DNA from: Comamonas endophytica | GTDB taxonomy: Bacteria > Pseudomonadota > Gammaproteobacteria > Burkholderiales > Burkholderiaceae_C | Assembly (NCBI RefSeq): GCF_023634805.2 | Contig: NZ_CP106881.1 | Span: 1,829,501-1,893,500, forward strand | Direction of reading: 5' to 3' | DNA length: 64,000 nt | In this document: positions 45,557-54,172 of the stretch, one piece after another | Numbering within the stretch: position 1 is the first letter of the stretch | How the letters are laid out: every line of letters starts with the position of its first letter | Position numbers and translations under genes: made by a program | Notes under the pieces: model-generated | Databases searched by the model: none | What the model was told of the DNA's origin: nothing | What the model saw: only the letters and a program-made list of their open reading frames with translations

Positions 45557-46468
45557 ATGTCCACATCCGTCCTTGATTCCAGCGCGCGCGCCGCGCCCGC
45601 GCCCCATGCCAAGCCGGCGCAGCCCGCGGCCGAGGCACAGAACGCCCAGCCCGGGTTCGCGATGCCGGCCCAGCCGGGTGCATTGCGCCTCTGGCTGGGC
45701 AGATGGGTGGTGCCGGTGCTGCTGCCGCTGGCGCTGCTGCTGGCCTGGGACCTGGCGGTGCGCTGGACGGGAACCATGCTGGTGCCCTCGCCCCGGGAAG
45801 TGGCGCTGATGCTCTGGGATTTCGCGTTTGGCGGCATCTATGACGACGCCTTCAGCGAGACCCTGGGCACGCACTGGCTGCAGTCGATGGCGCGCGTCTA
45901 TGGCGCCTTCGCGCTGGCCACTGCCGTGGGCATTCCGCTGGGCCTGGTGATCGGCAAGAACGCCGCCATCCGCCGCTTCGTCGACCCGACGCTGCAGATG
46001 CTGCGCCCGGTACCGGTGACGGCCTGGCTGCCGCTGTCGATGATCTTCTTCGGCGTGGGCCCGAATGCCGCCATCTTCCTGGTGTTCCTCGGCGCGTTCT
46101 TTCCCATCGTCATCAACACCACCTTCGGCGTGAAATCGGTCGAGGTGCGCCTGTTCGAGGCCGCGGCAATGCTGGGCTGCTCGGGCGCCTCGATGTTCCG
46201 CCAGGTGGTGCTGCCCGCGGCGCTGCCCTCGATCTTCAACGGCCTGCGCCTGGGGCACGGCATCGCCTGGTTCCTGATCGTGGTCGGCGAGATGACCGGC
46301 GTGCCCGAGGGGCTGGGCGCCGCCATCATGGACGGCCGCATGCTCTCGCGCACCGATGTCGTGATCTCCGGCATGGTCGTCATCGGCTTCACGGGCTTCG
46401 TCACCGACCGCTTGCTGGTCGCCCTCAACAACCGTCTGCTCAAGTGGAGCCCGCAACACAATGTCTGA
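45557..46468 (+). CDS. ABC transporter permease (SsuC/TauC type)
   Basis: A 303-residue membrane protein with about six helices. The binding-protein-dependent transport motif appears as EAAAMLGCSGASMFRQVVLPAALPSIFNGLRLG, the EAA loop that contacts the ATPase. An extended Pro/Ala-rich N-terminus (about 40 residues) precedes the first helix. It overlaps the ATPase gene by 8 bases. Confidence 0.9.
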   Translation: MSTSVLDSSARAAPAPHAKPAQPAAEAQNAQPGFAMPAQPGALRLWLGRWVVPVLLPLALLLAWDLAVRWTGTMLVPSPREVALMLWDFAFGGIYDDAFSETLGTHWLQSMARVYGAFALATAVGIPLGLVIGKNAAIRRFVDPTLQMLRPVPVTAWLPLSMIFFGVGPNAAIFLVFLGAFFPIVINTTFGVKSVEVRLFEAAAMLGCSGASMFRQVVLPAALPSIFNGLRLGHGIAWFLIVVGEMTGVPEGLGAAIMDGRMLSRTDVVISGMVVIGFTGFVTDRLLVALNNRLLKWSPQHNV

Positions 46469-47258
46469 AACGATCGCAACCCGCACCCCGGCTCCCATCA
46501 TCGACATTGCCAACGTCAGCAAGGTCTTCAGCCTCAACGGCCGCCCGATCCATGCGCTCAAGGACGTCGACCTGCAGATCCGCAAGGGCGAGTTCATCTG
46601 CCTGATCGGCGCCTCGGGCTGCGGCAAGTCCACGCTGCTGCGCATCATGGGCGGCTTCGAGCCGGTCTCGACGGGCTCGGCCCGCATGTACCACGCGCCG
46701 ATCCAGGCGCCCGGCCCTGAGCGCGGCATGGTGTTCCAGGACTACGGCCTGTTCCCCTGGCTCACGGTACGCGAGAACATCGCCTTCGGCCCCAGGCAGC
46801 GCGGCCTGCCCGCGGCGCGGCTCAAGGAGATCTCGGACCGCTTCGTGAACATGGTCGGCCTGGGCAAGTTCGCCGACCATTTCCCGAACCAGCTGTCGGG
46901 CGGCATGAAGCAGCGCGTGTCGATCGCGCGCGCGCTGGCCAACGACTGCGAGGTGCTGCTGATGGACGAGCCCTTCGGCGCGCTGGACGCGCTGACGCGC
47001 GAGGTGCTGCAGCAGGAGCTGCTGGACATCTGGGAAAAGACCAAGCTGACGGTGGTTTTCGTCACCCACGCGGTGGAGGAGGCGGTGCTGATGGCCGACC
47101 GCGTGGTGGTGATGACCGCCGGGCCCGGCCGCGTCGAGCGCGACTACCGCATTCCGCTCGGCCGCCCGCGCTGCATCACCGACCCCGAGTTCAACCTGGT
47201 GCGCCGCGAGCTGACCGAGATGCTCAGCAGCCACGTGTCGCTGCCCAAGGCCGCATGA
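46461..47258 (+). CDS. ABC transporter ATPase (SsuB/TauB type)
   Basis: A 265-residue ATPase. It has Walker A GASGCGKST, Q-loop VFQDYGLFPW, signature LSGGMKQRVSIARAL, Walker B VLLMDEPFGALDALTRE and switch VFVTHAVEEAVLMADR. It pairs with the preceding permease and receptor. Its stop overlaps the next ATG (ATGATG at 47255), so the hydrolase that follows is co-translated with the transporter. Confidence 0.93.
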   Translation: MSETIATRTPAPIIDIANVSKVFSLNGRPIHALKDVDLQIRKGEFICLIGASGCGKSTLLRIMGGFEPVSTGSARMYHAPIQAPGPERGMVFQDYGLFPWLTVRENIAFGPRQRGLPAARLKEISDRFVNMVGLGKFADHFPNQLSGGMKQRVSIARALANDCEVLLMDEPFGALDALTREVLQQELLDIWEKTKLTVVFVTHAVEEAVLMADRVVVMTAGPGRVERDYRIPLGRPRCITDPEFNLVRRELTEMLSSHVSLPKAA

Positions 47259-48067
47259 TGCTGGACAGCCTGCAGGCGCTGCCCCAGGGGCTGCGCGACG
47301 CGGCTTATGACAACACGGCCGCGGTGCGCGACAGCGCCGTGAAACTGGCCGACTTCGAGGCGCGCAGCGCCGCGCTGGTGGCGCGCGCCGCGGGCCGGCT
47401 CGACCAGCGCTTCGGGCCCGCCGAGCGCCAGGTCTTCGATTACTTCCCAAGCCACGCCGGCGCGCCCACGCTGCTGTTCATCCACGGCGGCTATTGGCAG
47501 ATGCGGCACAAGAACACCTTCCGCTTCGTTGCCGAAGGTGCGCTGGCGCGTGGCCTGCATGCTGCGTTGATCGGCTATACGCTGGCGCCGCAGGCCAGCC
47601 TGACGCAGATCGCGCAGGAGGTGCGCGCAGGCATTGCTGCGGTGCGTGCGCATGCGCTGGAGCAGGGCGGCAGCGGCGAGGTGCTGCTGTGCGGCTGGTC
47701 GGCGGGCGGGCATCTGACGGCGCTGGGCTTGGACTGCGAGGGCGTGCGGGCGGGGCTGGGGATCAGCGGGATCTACGATCTGGCGCCCATTGCGCATACC
47801 TATCTGAACCAGGCGCTGCAGCTGACTCCCGGCGAGGTGCAGGCGCTGAGCCCGTTGCGCCTGGCGCCTGTGGACAAGCCTTTCGTGACCGCCTACGGCA
47901 CGGCCGAGCTGCCGCAGCTGCAGGCGCAGAGCCTGGCGTTTTCACGGCACCGCGAGGGCTTGCCGGGGGCAGTGGTGGCGGTGCAGGGGGCGGATCATTT
48001 CAGCATCCTGAATGCGCTGGCGGAGCCGCAGGGGGTGTTACTGGAGGAATTGATGGGTTGGCTTTAA
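47255..48067 (+). CDS. Alpha/beta hydrolase, arylformamidase-like
   Basis: A 270-residue hydrolase. It has the oxyanion motif FIHGGYWQ (HGG[YW]), the nucleophile Ser in GWSAGG, and an acid/His pair near VQGADHFSIL. This resembles kynurenine formamidase and related small-ester/amide hydrolases. No tryptophan catabolism genes are near. Co-translation with an ABC importer suggests it acts on the imported compound inside the cell, perhaps cleaving a formamide or ureido group. The reaction is not settled by sequence. Confidence 0.8.
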   Translation: MMLDSLQALPQGLRDAAYDNTAAVRDSAVKLADFEARSAALVARAAGRLDQRFGPAERQVFDYFPSHAGAPTLLFIHGGYWQMRHKNTFRFVAEGALARGLHAALIGYTLAPQASLTQIAQEVRAGIAAVRAHALEQGGSGEVLLCGWSAGGHLTALGLDCEGVRAGLGISGIYDLAPIAHTYLNQALQLTPGEVQALSPLRLAPVDKPFVTAYGTAELPQLQAQSLAFSRHREGLPGAVVAVQGADHFSILNALAEPQGVLLEELMGWL

Positions 48068-48114
48068 AACCCGTTTGTCTTGAGCATAGGAAAGGGTAGT
48101 GCCCCATCTCGAGA

Positions 48115-48237
48115 GCAGGCCATTCATCCTTCGACAGGCTCAGGACGAACGGTTTCCCCGCTCATGGTTCGACAGGCTCAGGACGAACGGTTTTCCCCGT
48201 TCGTGGTGAGCCTGTCGAACCATGAACGGCCTGCCCT
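48115..48237. repeat. Palindromic intergenic repeat, copy 4 (three arms)
   Basis: Two direct copies of GACAGGCTCAGGACGAACGG at about 48132-48151 and 48170-48189, followed by an inverted arm with CCGTTCGTGGTGAGCCTGTC to about 48237. It lies between the convergent hydrolase and GntR genes. Confidence 0.9.
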
Positions 48238-48270
48238 ACAAAACAACCCTGGACTTTCCCGAGAACCCCC

Positions 48271-48948
48271 TCACGCCGCCACCCTTGCCTGCCTCGCCCC
48301 CTGCAGCGTATGCAAGGTGATCTTCCTCACCTCGTCCCGGCTCACCGCGATATGCTGCTGCAGCAGCGCCTTGGTGCGCAGCGTGTCGCGGGTCAGCAAT
48401 GTCTGCAGGATCCGCGCATGCTCGTCGTAGGCCGCATCGATGCGGTAGCTGCGCGTGAATTCCAGCCGGCGCACCACGCGTATGCGCTCGGTCAGGTCGC
48501 AGTGGATGCGCGCCATCTCCAGGTTGCCGCTGGCATGCACCAGCGCCATGTGGAAGGCTTCATCCATCTGCGACACGGCGGTGCAGGTGGCCAGCCGTTG
48601 CGAAGCATCGACGCACCACAGCTCGCACAGCGGCGCGAGCCGCTGCGCCAGGTCGGGGGCCGCGCCCAGCAGATCGATGGCGGCGCATTCCAGCACCGAG
48701 CGCACGTCGTACAGCTGCTCGAAGACATGGAAATCGATGCTGTTCACCAGCCACCCGAGCTTGGGCATGACCGAGATATAGCCCTCGCGCTGCAGCCGCA
48801 CCAGCGCCTCGCGGATCGGCGTGCGGCTCATGCCGAGCAGGGCGCTGACCTCGTTTTCGCTGAAGCGGTCGCCCGGCACGAAGTGGAAGTTGTCCAGCGC
48901 CTCCTTGAGCTGCGCATAGGCCGAGGCGGCAAGGCTGACTTGGGTCAC
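48271..48948 (-). CDS. GntR family regulator with FCD domain
   Basis: A 225-residue regulator. The N-terminal winged helix has FSENEVSALLGMSRTPIREALVRLQREGYI. The C-terminal all-helical FCD domain carries metal/ligand residues in MDEAFHMALVHASGN, and the histidine in DEHARIL. Such regulators respond to small carboxylates or amides. It lies 30 bases downstream of the allophanate hydrolase and on the same strand, facing the ABC operon, so it probably controls one or both. Confidence 0.88.
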   Translation of the reverse strand: MTQVSLAASAYAQLKEALDNFHFVPGDRFSENEVSALLGMSRTPIREALVRLQREGYISVMPKLGWLVNSIDFHVFEQLYDVRSVLECAAIDLLGAAPDLAQRLAPLCELWCVDASQRLATCTAVSQMDEAFHMALVHASGNLEMARIHCDLTERIRVVRRLEFTRSYRIDAAYDEHARILQTLLTRDTLRTKALLQQHIAVSRDEVRKITLHTLQGARQARVAA

Positions 48949-48978
48949 GGATGTCTCCTATTCTTGTAGTGGGGCGGT

Positions 48979-50769
48979 CTAGCGCAGGCTGCTGCAATAG
49001 GCGCGCCAGCCGCCGAAAGCCGTGATGTCCGTGGCCTGCGCCAGCGCATGCCCTTCGCAGATGAAGCCCTTGCAGGCCTTGCCGCTGGCCAGCGTGACGG
49101 TGCCTATTCCCAGTGGCGCGGGCACGCCCGCGACGAAGCGCCCGAAGTGCGCCAGCGGCATCTCCCAGACCTCGACGGCAATCGCCGCGCCGCCTTCGCC
49201 GCGCGACAGGCCCGGCTTGGGCGGCACCGTGCCCTGCAGGGCGTAGAGCCGGTAGTCGGCGCTGGTCTGCGTGGCTTCGACGAAACGCGCGCCGCAGGAG
49301 AGCAGTTCATGGTTCAGCGGCATGCCGCGCAGGTGCGCGCCTACCACCGCCACCTGGATCATGTCGCCCTGGGCGCCGACGGTCCACGCGCAGGGCGCCG
49401 CCGAAGCGCCGGCCTTCAGGCCCGTGACGCCCGCGGGCAGGCCGGCCTGCTGCTCGAGCTCGGCGGCCCAGCGCACCAGATCGGGCTCGCGCCAGCCGGG
49501 TGCGATCAGCGTGATGCCGAAGGGCAGGCCATCGGGCAGGCGACTGGCGGGAATGGCGATCGCCGACCAGCCCAGCAGGTTCACGAAGTTGGTATAGATG
49601 CCCATCTCCGAATTGACGGCAATCGGGTCGGCCATGACCTCGTCGATGCGCGGATGGCGCGGCGCCGTGGGCACGCACAGCACGTCCCATTGCTGCCAGA
49701 GCCTGTCGGCTTCCTGCTTGAGCTCCTGCAGGCGGTATTGGGCGGCAAAGGTGTCGGCCGCGGAAAAGCGCTGCGCCACATCGAGCACGCTGCGCACCAC
49801 GGGCAGCATCCTGTCCGGCTGGTCTTCGTAGATCCTGCGCGCGCCCACCACGCGCTCCGCCACCCAGGGGCCGTAGTACAGGAGCTCCGCCACTTCGAAC
49901 AGCGTGCCGAAAGGAATTTCCTCCAACTGCGCCGTTTGCTCCTTCAACCGGGATGAAAACTCCGCAAATGCGGTTTCGTAGCTGCCGGAGAGCTTGCGGT
50001 GCGCGGGCGTCGCCACGCGCAGCTGCGCCAGCGGCTTGTGCGCCGGCGCCATGGGGCGCGCGCGCGAGTAGCCATCGGCCGCGTCATGCCCTTCCATCAC
50101 CGACAGGACGCTGGCGCTGTCCGCCACGGTGCAGGCCAGCACGCCAATGCAGTCCAGCGTGCGGCAGGCGGGCACCAAACCGGTGCCGCTGACCGCACCT
50201 GGCGTGGGCTTGAGCCCCACGATCTGATTGAAGCCCGCGGGCACGCGCCCCGAGCCGGCGGTATCGGTGGACAGTGCGAAAGGCACCAGCCCGCGCGCCA
50301 CGACCGAGGCCGACCCCGAGCTGGAGCCGCCGCTGATCAGGCTGGCATCAAAGGTGTTGGGCACGATGCCATAGGGCGAGCGGGTGCCCACGAGGCCCGT
50401 GGCGAACTGGTCGAGATTGGTCTTGCCCAGTACGATGGCGCCTGCGTTTCGCAGCCGTTGAATGGCGAAGGCATCCTCTTGCGCGACGTAGGCGAATTCC
50501 TCGCACGCAGCGGTGGTGCGGAAGCCCTCGACGTCGATATTGTCCTTGACCGCGAAGGGCACGCCATACAGCGGCAGCTGTTCGCGGCCCACCGCCAGCT
50601 CGAGAGCCGCCAGTTGCGCGAGCTGCGTCTGCAATTGCTCAGTGCTGGCAATGCTTATCCAGGCCGTGTCCTGCGCGCTGCAGGCCAGCCGCTGCTGCTC
50701 CAGCAGTTCGGCGGGCATTGCGCCCTGGGTGTATGCGTTCTTCCAGTCTTCGATAGTGCCGATCAGCAT
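48979..50769 (-). CDS. atzF: Allophanate hydrolase
   Basis: A 596-residue amidase-signature enzyme that breaks allophanate to ammonia and CO2. The Ser-cisSer-Lys triad lies in VPFAVKDN (Lys75), SGGSSSGSA and STDTAGSGR. A C-terminal domain (about 450-596) with AVVGAHLRGMPLNHEL and GFICEGHALAQA is typical of AtzF-type enzymes and completes decarboxylation. It is not fused to or next to urea carboxylase, as in urea amidolyase systems, nor to AtzD/AtzE. It is followed by a GntR regulator. With the facing ABC transporter and hydrolase it suggests use of a urea-, biuret- or ureide-type nitrogen source. Confidence 0.92.
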   Translation of the reverse strand: MLIGTIEDWKNAYTQGAMPAELLEQQRLACSAQDTAWISIASTEQLQTQLAQLAALELAVGREQLPLYGVPFAVKDNIDVEGFRTTAACEEFAYVAQEDAFAIQRLRNAGAIVLGKTNLDQFATGLVGTRSPYGIVPNTFDASLISGGSSSGSASVVARGLVPFALSTDTAGSGRVPAGFNQIVGLKPTPGAVSGTGLVPACRTLDCIGVLACTVADSASVLSVMEGHDAADGYSRARPMAPAHKPLAQLRVATPAHRKLSGSYETAFAEFSSRLKEQTAQLEEIPFGTLFEVAELLYYGPWVAERVVGARRIYEDQPDRMLPVVRSVLDVAQRFSAADTFAAQYRLQELKQEADRLWQQWDVLCVPTAPRHPRIDEVMADPIAVNSEMGIYTNFVNLLGWSAIAIPASRLPDGLPFGITLIAPGWREPDLVRWAAELEQQAGLPAGVTGLKAGASAAPCAWTVGAQGDMIQVAVVGAHLRGMPLNHELLSCGARFVEATQTSADYRLYALQGTVPPKPGLSRGEGGAAIAVEVWEMPLAHFGRFVAGVPAPLGIGTVTLASGKACKGFICEGHALAQATDITAFGGWRAYCSSLR

Positions 50770-50870
50770 GATGAATACCCTGATGTATACAAGTCACGCT
50801 GATGAAGCAGTTTATGTGCCAGGGACGAGAGAAGACTTTGCTCCCTGGCTTTCGGGCAGTACATGTTCTG

Positions 50871-51000
50871 GAGGGCTGGACGTCCATGGTTCGATCCTTC
50901 GACAAGCTCAGGATCACCACGAACGGTGGAAAGCGCAGCCTTTTATCCGTTCGTCCTGATCCTGGGCCTGTCGAAGGATCGAAGGATGAGCGGCCTCCCT
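50871..51000. repeat. Palindromic intergenic repeat, copy 5 (degenerate)
   Basis: Arms around TTCGACAAGCTCAGGATCACC (about 50897-50917) and CCGTTCGTCCTGATCCTGGG (about 50947-50966), each drifted from the core. It lies upstream of atzF and downstream of the BdlA-like gene; no other feature is seen in 50770-51029. Confidence 0.8.
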
Positions 51001-51029
51001 CAAGAGGCGTATGGGCCCAGGATGCGCTG

Positions 51030-52367
51030 CTACCGCTGGATCACCGTATTCTCCAGCCGCAACACCGCCTCGCGCGTATCCACCAGGCGCTCGTCCTGCG
51101 CGCGCGAGGCCTGGATGATGTGGTCCATGATCTCGCTGGCGCGGGCGGCGCCGGCGCGCATCTGGCGCATCATGGCGCCGGATTCGTCGACGCGCTGCGC
51201 GCCCTCCTGCACCGTCTGGGTGGAGTGGCCGATGACCGATTTGACCTCCTTGGCGGCCAGCGCGCTGCGCTGCGCCAGGCTGCGCACCTCGCTGGCGACC
51301 ACGGCAAAGCCGCGTCCATGCTCGCCTGCCCGTGCCGCCTCGACGGCGGCGTTGAGCGCCAGCAGATTGGTCTGGAAGGCAATGCCGTCGATCAGGCCGA
51401 CCATGTCGCCGATGCGTCTGGAATCGGCCATGATGCGCGACATCGCGGCGACCGCGTTGTCCAGGGTGGCATCGCCCTGCTGGGCCACGGCCGCCACCTG
51501 CCGGGTCTGCGCATGGGCCTCGCGCGCCTGCGCGGCGCTGTCGCGCACCAGCTGCTGCAGCTGCTCGAAGGCGGCCTGCACCAGCTGCGTGGCCTCGAAG
51601 CGCGCGGTGATGTCGGTGGCGTATTTGACGACCTTGAAGGGCTGGCCCGACTCGTCCAGCACGGGGCTGTAGTTCGCCTCGATCCAGACATCGTTGCCGC
51701 CGCGGCCGACGCGGCGGAACTGGCCACGGTAATGCTGGCCCTGGGCCAGCTGCGACCAGAATGCCGCGTAGCCGGCCGAGCTGCGCTCCTGCGGGTCGAC
51801 GAAGATGCTGTGGTGCTGGCCGATCAGCTCCTGCTCGGAGTCATAGCCCAGCGCATCGAGGAAATTGCGGTTGCAGCGCAGGATATGCCCGTCCAGCGTG
51901 AACTCGATGACCGCCTGGGCCCGGCCGACGGCGGCCAGCTGGCTGATGGCTTCGGCATCGCGCCGTACCTCGGCCGAGATGTCCATGGCGTACTTGACGA
52001 TGCGCAGCACCCGGCCCCTGCGGTCGAGAACCGGGCAGTAGTGGGCCTGCAGCCAGACATCGCGCCCGTCGCGCGCCAGGCGCCGGCAGCGCCCGACGAA
52101 GGCCTCGCCTGCGCGAAGCCGCGCCCAGAATGCGGCGTAGCCCGGCCCGTCATGCTCCGCACGGTCCACGAAGATGCGGTGGTGCTGGCCCCGCAGTTCG
52201 TCGATGCGGTAGCCCATCAGCTCCATGAACTGCGGGTTGGCATCGAGGATGCGTCCCTGCGCGTCGAATTCGATCACCGCCTGGTTGCGGTACAGGGCCT
52301 GCATCTGGGCGTTGGCACGGCGGGAGCACAGGCCGAATCTGGCCAGCACGGAACGGATGGATCGCAT
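51030..52367 (-). CDS. Soluble PAS-PAS-chemoreceptor protein (BdlA-like)
   Basis: 445 residues and no membrane helix. Two PAS domains with PAC motifs span about 20-135 and 140-255 (each has YxPVLDxxGxxxxxVKYAxDI). A short methyl-accepting signalling domain follows to about 445 with the conserved tip [35 protein letters not shown]. The architecture and length match Pseudomonas BdlA, a biofilm-dispersal sensor that lowers c-di-GMP through partner phosphodiesterases. The two genes upstream encode c-di-GMP enzymes, which fits. The ATG at 52367 is the natural start; a longer frame to 53387 is a shadow of the next gene. Confidence 0.87.
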   Translation of the reverse strand: MRSIRSVLARFGLCSRRANAQMQALYRNQAVIEFDAQGRILDANPQFMELMGYRIDELRGQHHRIFVDRAEHDGPGYAAFWARLRAGEAFVGRCRRLARDGRDVWLQAHYCPVLDRRGRVLRIVKYAMDISAEVRRDAEAISQLAAVGRAQAVIEFTLDGHILRCNRNFLDALGYDSEQELIGQHHSIFVDPQERSSAGYAAFWSQLAQGQHYRGQFRRVGRGGNDVWIEANYSPVLDESGQPFKVVKYATDITARFEATQLVQAAFEQLQQLVRDSAAQAREAHAQTRQVAAVAQQGDATLDNAVAAMSRIMADSRRIGDMVGLIDGIAFQTNLLALNAAVEAARAGEHGRGFAVVASEVRSLAQRSALAAKEVKSVIGHSTQTVQEGAQRVDESGAMMRQMRAGAARASEIMDHIIQASRAQDERLVDTREAVLRLENTVIQR

Positions 52368-52381
52368 GAAGTGAGCTCTTT

Positions 52382-54172
52382 CTATACCAGCCCCAGTGGG
52401 TCCATCAGACGCGCTTCGGCGCCATGGAGCAGAGCGGGGGGAAGCATCAGTGAATGTTCGAACTGCGCGGCAGCCACCGGCCGCGCGAAGTAGTAGCCCT
52501 GGAACAGGTCGCAGCCCTGCTGCGCGAGGTAGCGCACCTCCTCTTTCTGCTCCACGCCCTCGGCCAGCACGCGCAGGCCCAGGCCCTTGCCCAGCTCGAT
52601 CAGCGCGCCGCAGATCGCCTGGCCCTCGCGCGAGCGGTGCACGTCGGTGACGAACTCGCGGTCGATCTTGAGCTTGTCGAAAGGCAGCTTGCGCAGGTAG
52701 CTCATGCTGGCGTAGCCGGTGCCGAAGTCGTCGATGGCAATGCCCACGCCATCGCTGCGCAGCGCCGAGAACACGCGGTGGGTATGGGCGTGGTCCACCA
52801 TGGCCACGGTCTCGGTCAGCTCGATTTCCAACTGGTCCGGCGAGATGCCTGCGGCGGCAATGGCCTCGCGCAGATGCTGGCCCAGCTGCGGGTCGAGAAA
52901 CTGGCGCGCCGACACGTTGATGGCCATGCGCATGTGCGGCAGGCCCGCGCGGTTCCACTCGCCCAGCTGCCGGCAGGCCTCGCGGATCACCCACAGGCCC
53001 AGCGGCCCGATCAGGCCCGATGACTCGGCGGTGTCGATGAAGGCCCCGGGCGGCACCAGGCCGCGCTCCGGATGCTGCCAGCGCACCAGGGCCTCGGCAC
53101 CGATGGCGCGTCCGGCCTGCAGGTCGAAGACCGGCTGGTAGTGCAGCACGAATTCGGAGCGCGCCAGGGCCTGGCGCAGGTCCTGCTCCAGTTGCATCTG
53201 CTCGATGGCCTGGCGCCGCGCGTTGACCGAATGCAGCATGACCTGCGCCGGATTGGCCAGCGAGGCCGCGGCAATGCCGGCATCGAGCAGCGCGTCGGCC
53301 TGGGCGCCGTCGTCGGGAAACACCGCCAGCCCGCCCTGGAGCTGCGGCTGGAACTGCAGCTCGCCCAGCGGCAGTTCGCCGGCGCACAGCTTCAGGCTGG
53401 CGCGCAGGCGCGCCGCGCTTGCCGCCCAGGTGTCTTGCTTGCCATTGAGATGCAGGATGCAGCCGAACTTGGAAGGCCCGACGCGCGACAGCTGATCCCA
53501 GAAGTGGCCCGTCCGTTCCAGCCGCTGGGCCAGGCTGCGCGCGGCCAGCTCCGCGTGTCCGCGATCGATGGTCTCCTCGATGCGCGCCAGGTTGGCGATG
53601 CGCACGATGGCCACGGCAAAGGGCTGGCCATGGGCAATCCGGTCCTGCACGTTTTCCAGGAAGCGCTTGCGGTTGGGCAGGCCGGTGACGTCATCGATGA
53701 ACTGCAGCGACTCCAGCGTCTTGTCCAGGTGCTGCAGCGCCCGATGCGCGTCGGCCATCAGGGCGCCGGCCTCGTCGGTGAAATGCGTGGGCAGCGCCAG
53801 CTTCAGGCGCTGCTCGCGGTACACGCGCAGGGCCTTGGCGGTGGCAGCCACCGGCCGCAGCAGGTGGTGCAGCACCAGCAGCGTCACGGCCGTGCCCACC
53901 AGCGTGGCCGCCAGGGTGATGACCAGCACGTGCAGCAGCACGCTCCAGTCGTGCGTGCTTTCCAGCGCGAACCACGAGGTCAGCGCCAGCAGCGGCAAGT
54001 GCGTGCCGATGAAGGCCATCACCATGATCTTGGCTTGGTAGTTCAGGCGCTTGAAGCGCGCCAGCCAGGCATAGAGGCGCAGCGAGGGCAATCGTTCGCC
54101 AGCGGGTGGCGGCGCGTGCTGAAAAGAGGGAGGGGACTTGCGGTTCATAGGTTCAGGTGGGGCGCGGTTCAT
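52382..54172 (-). CDS. Membrane EAL phosphodiesterase with degenerate GGDEF
   Basis: 596 residues. Two N-terminal helices (about 50-110) flank a short periplasmic loop and lead to a HAMP-like linker. In the GGDEF domain the signature is replaced by RVGPSKFG near residue 230, so it should not make c-di-GMP. The EAL domain is intact: AEALVRW (Glu360), [38 protein letters not shown]. It should degrade c-di-GMP, with the dead GGDEF possibly a GTP-sensing site. The ATG at 54172 overlaps the preceding stop by ATGA; another ATG lies at 54148. It is followed 14 bases later by the BdlA-like gene. Confidence 0.9.
   Translation of the reverse strand: MNRAPPEPMNRKSPPSFQHAPPPAGERLPSLRLYAWLARFKRLNYQAKIMVMAFIGTHLPLLALTSWFALESTHDWSVLLHVLVITLAATLVGTAVTLLVLHHLLRPVAATAKALRVYREQRLKLALPTHFTDEAGALMADAHRALQHLDKTLESLQFIDDVTGLPNRKRFLENVQDRIAHGQPFAVAIVRIANLARIEETIDRGHAELAARSLAQRLERTGHFWDQLSRVGPSKFGCILHLNGKQDTWAASAARLRASLKLCAGELPLGELQFQPQLQGGLAVFPDDGAQADALLDAGIAAASLANPAQVMLHSVNARRQAIEQMQLEQDLRQALARSEFVLHYQPVFDLQAGRAIGAEALVRWQHPERGLVPPGAFIDTAESSGLIGPLGLWVIREACRQLGEWNRAGLPHMRMAINVSARQFLDPQLGQHLREAIAAAGISPDQLEIELTETVAMVDHAHTHRVFSALRSDGVGIAIDDFGTGYASMSYLRKLPFDKLKIDREFVTDVHRSREGQAICGALIELGKGLGLRVLAEGVEQKEEVRYLAQQGCDLFQGYYFARPVAAAQFEHSLMLPPALLHGAEARLMDPLGLV

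Noticed and set aside
51030..53387. 785-codon frame suggesting a longer BdlA-like protein
   Set aside because: The extra N-terminus is antisense-like shadow of the EAL gene. The ATG at 52367 begins the PAS-PAS-MCP architecture.
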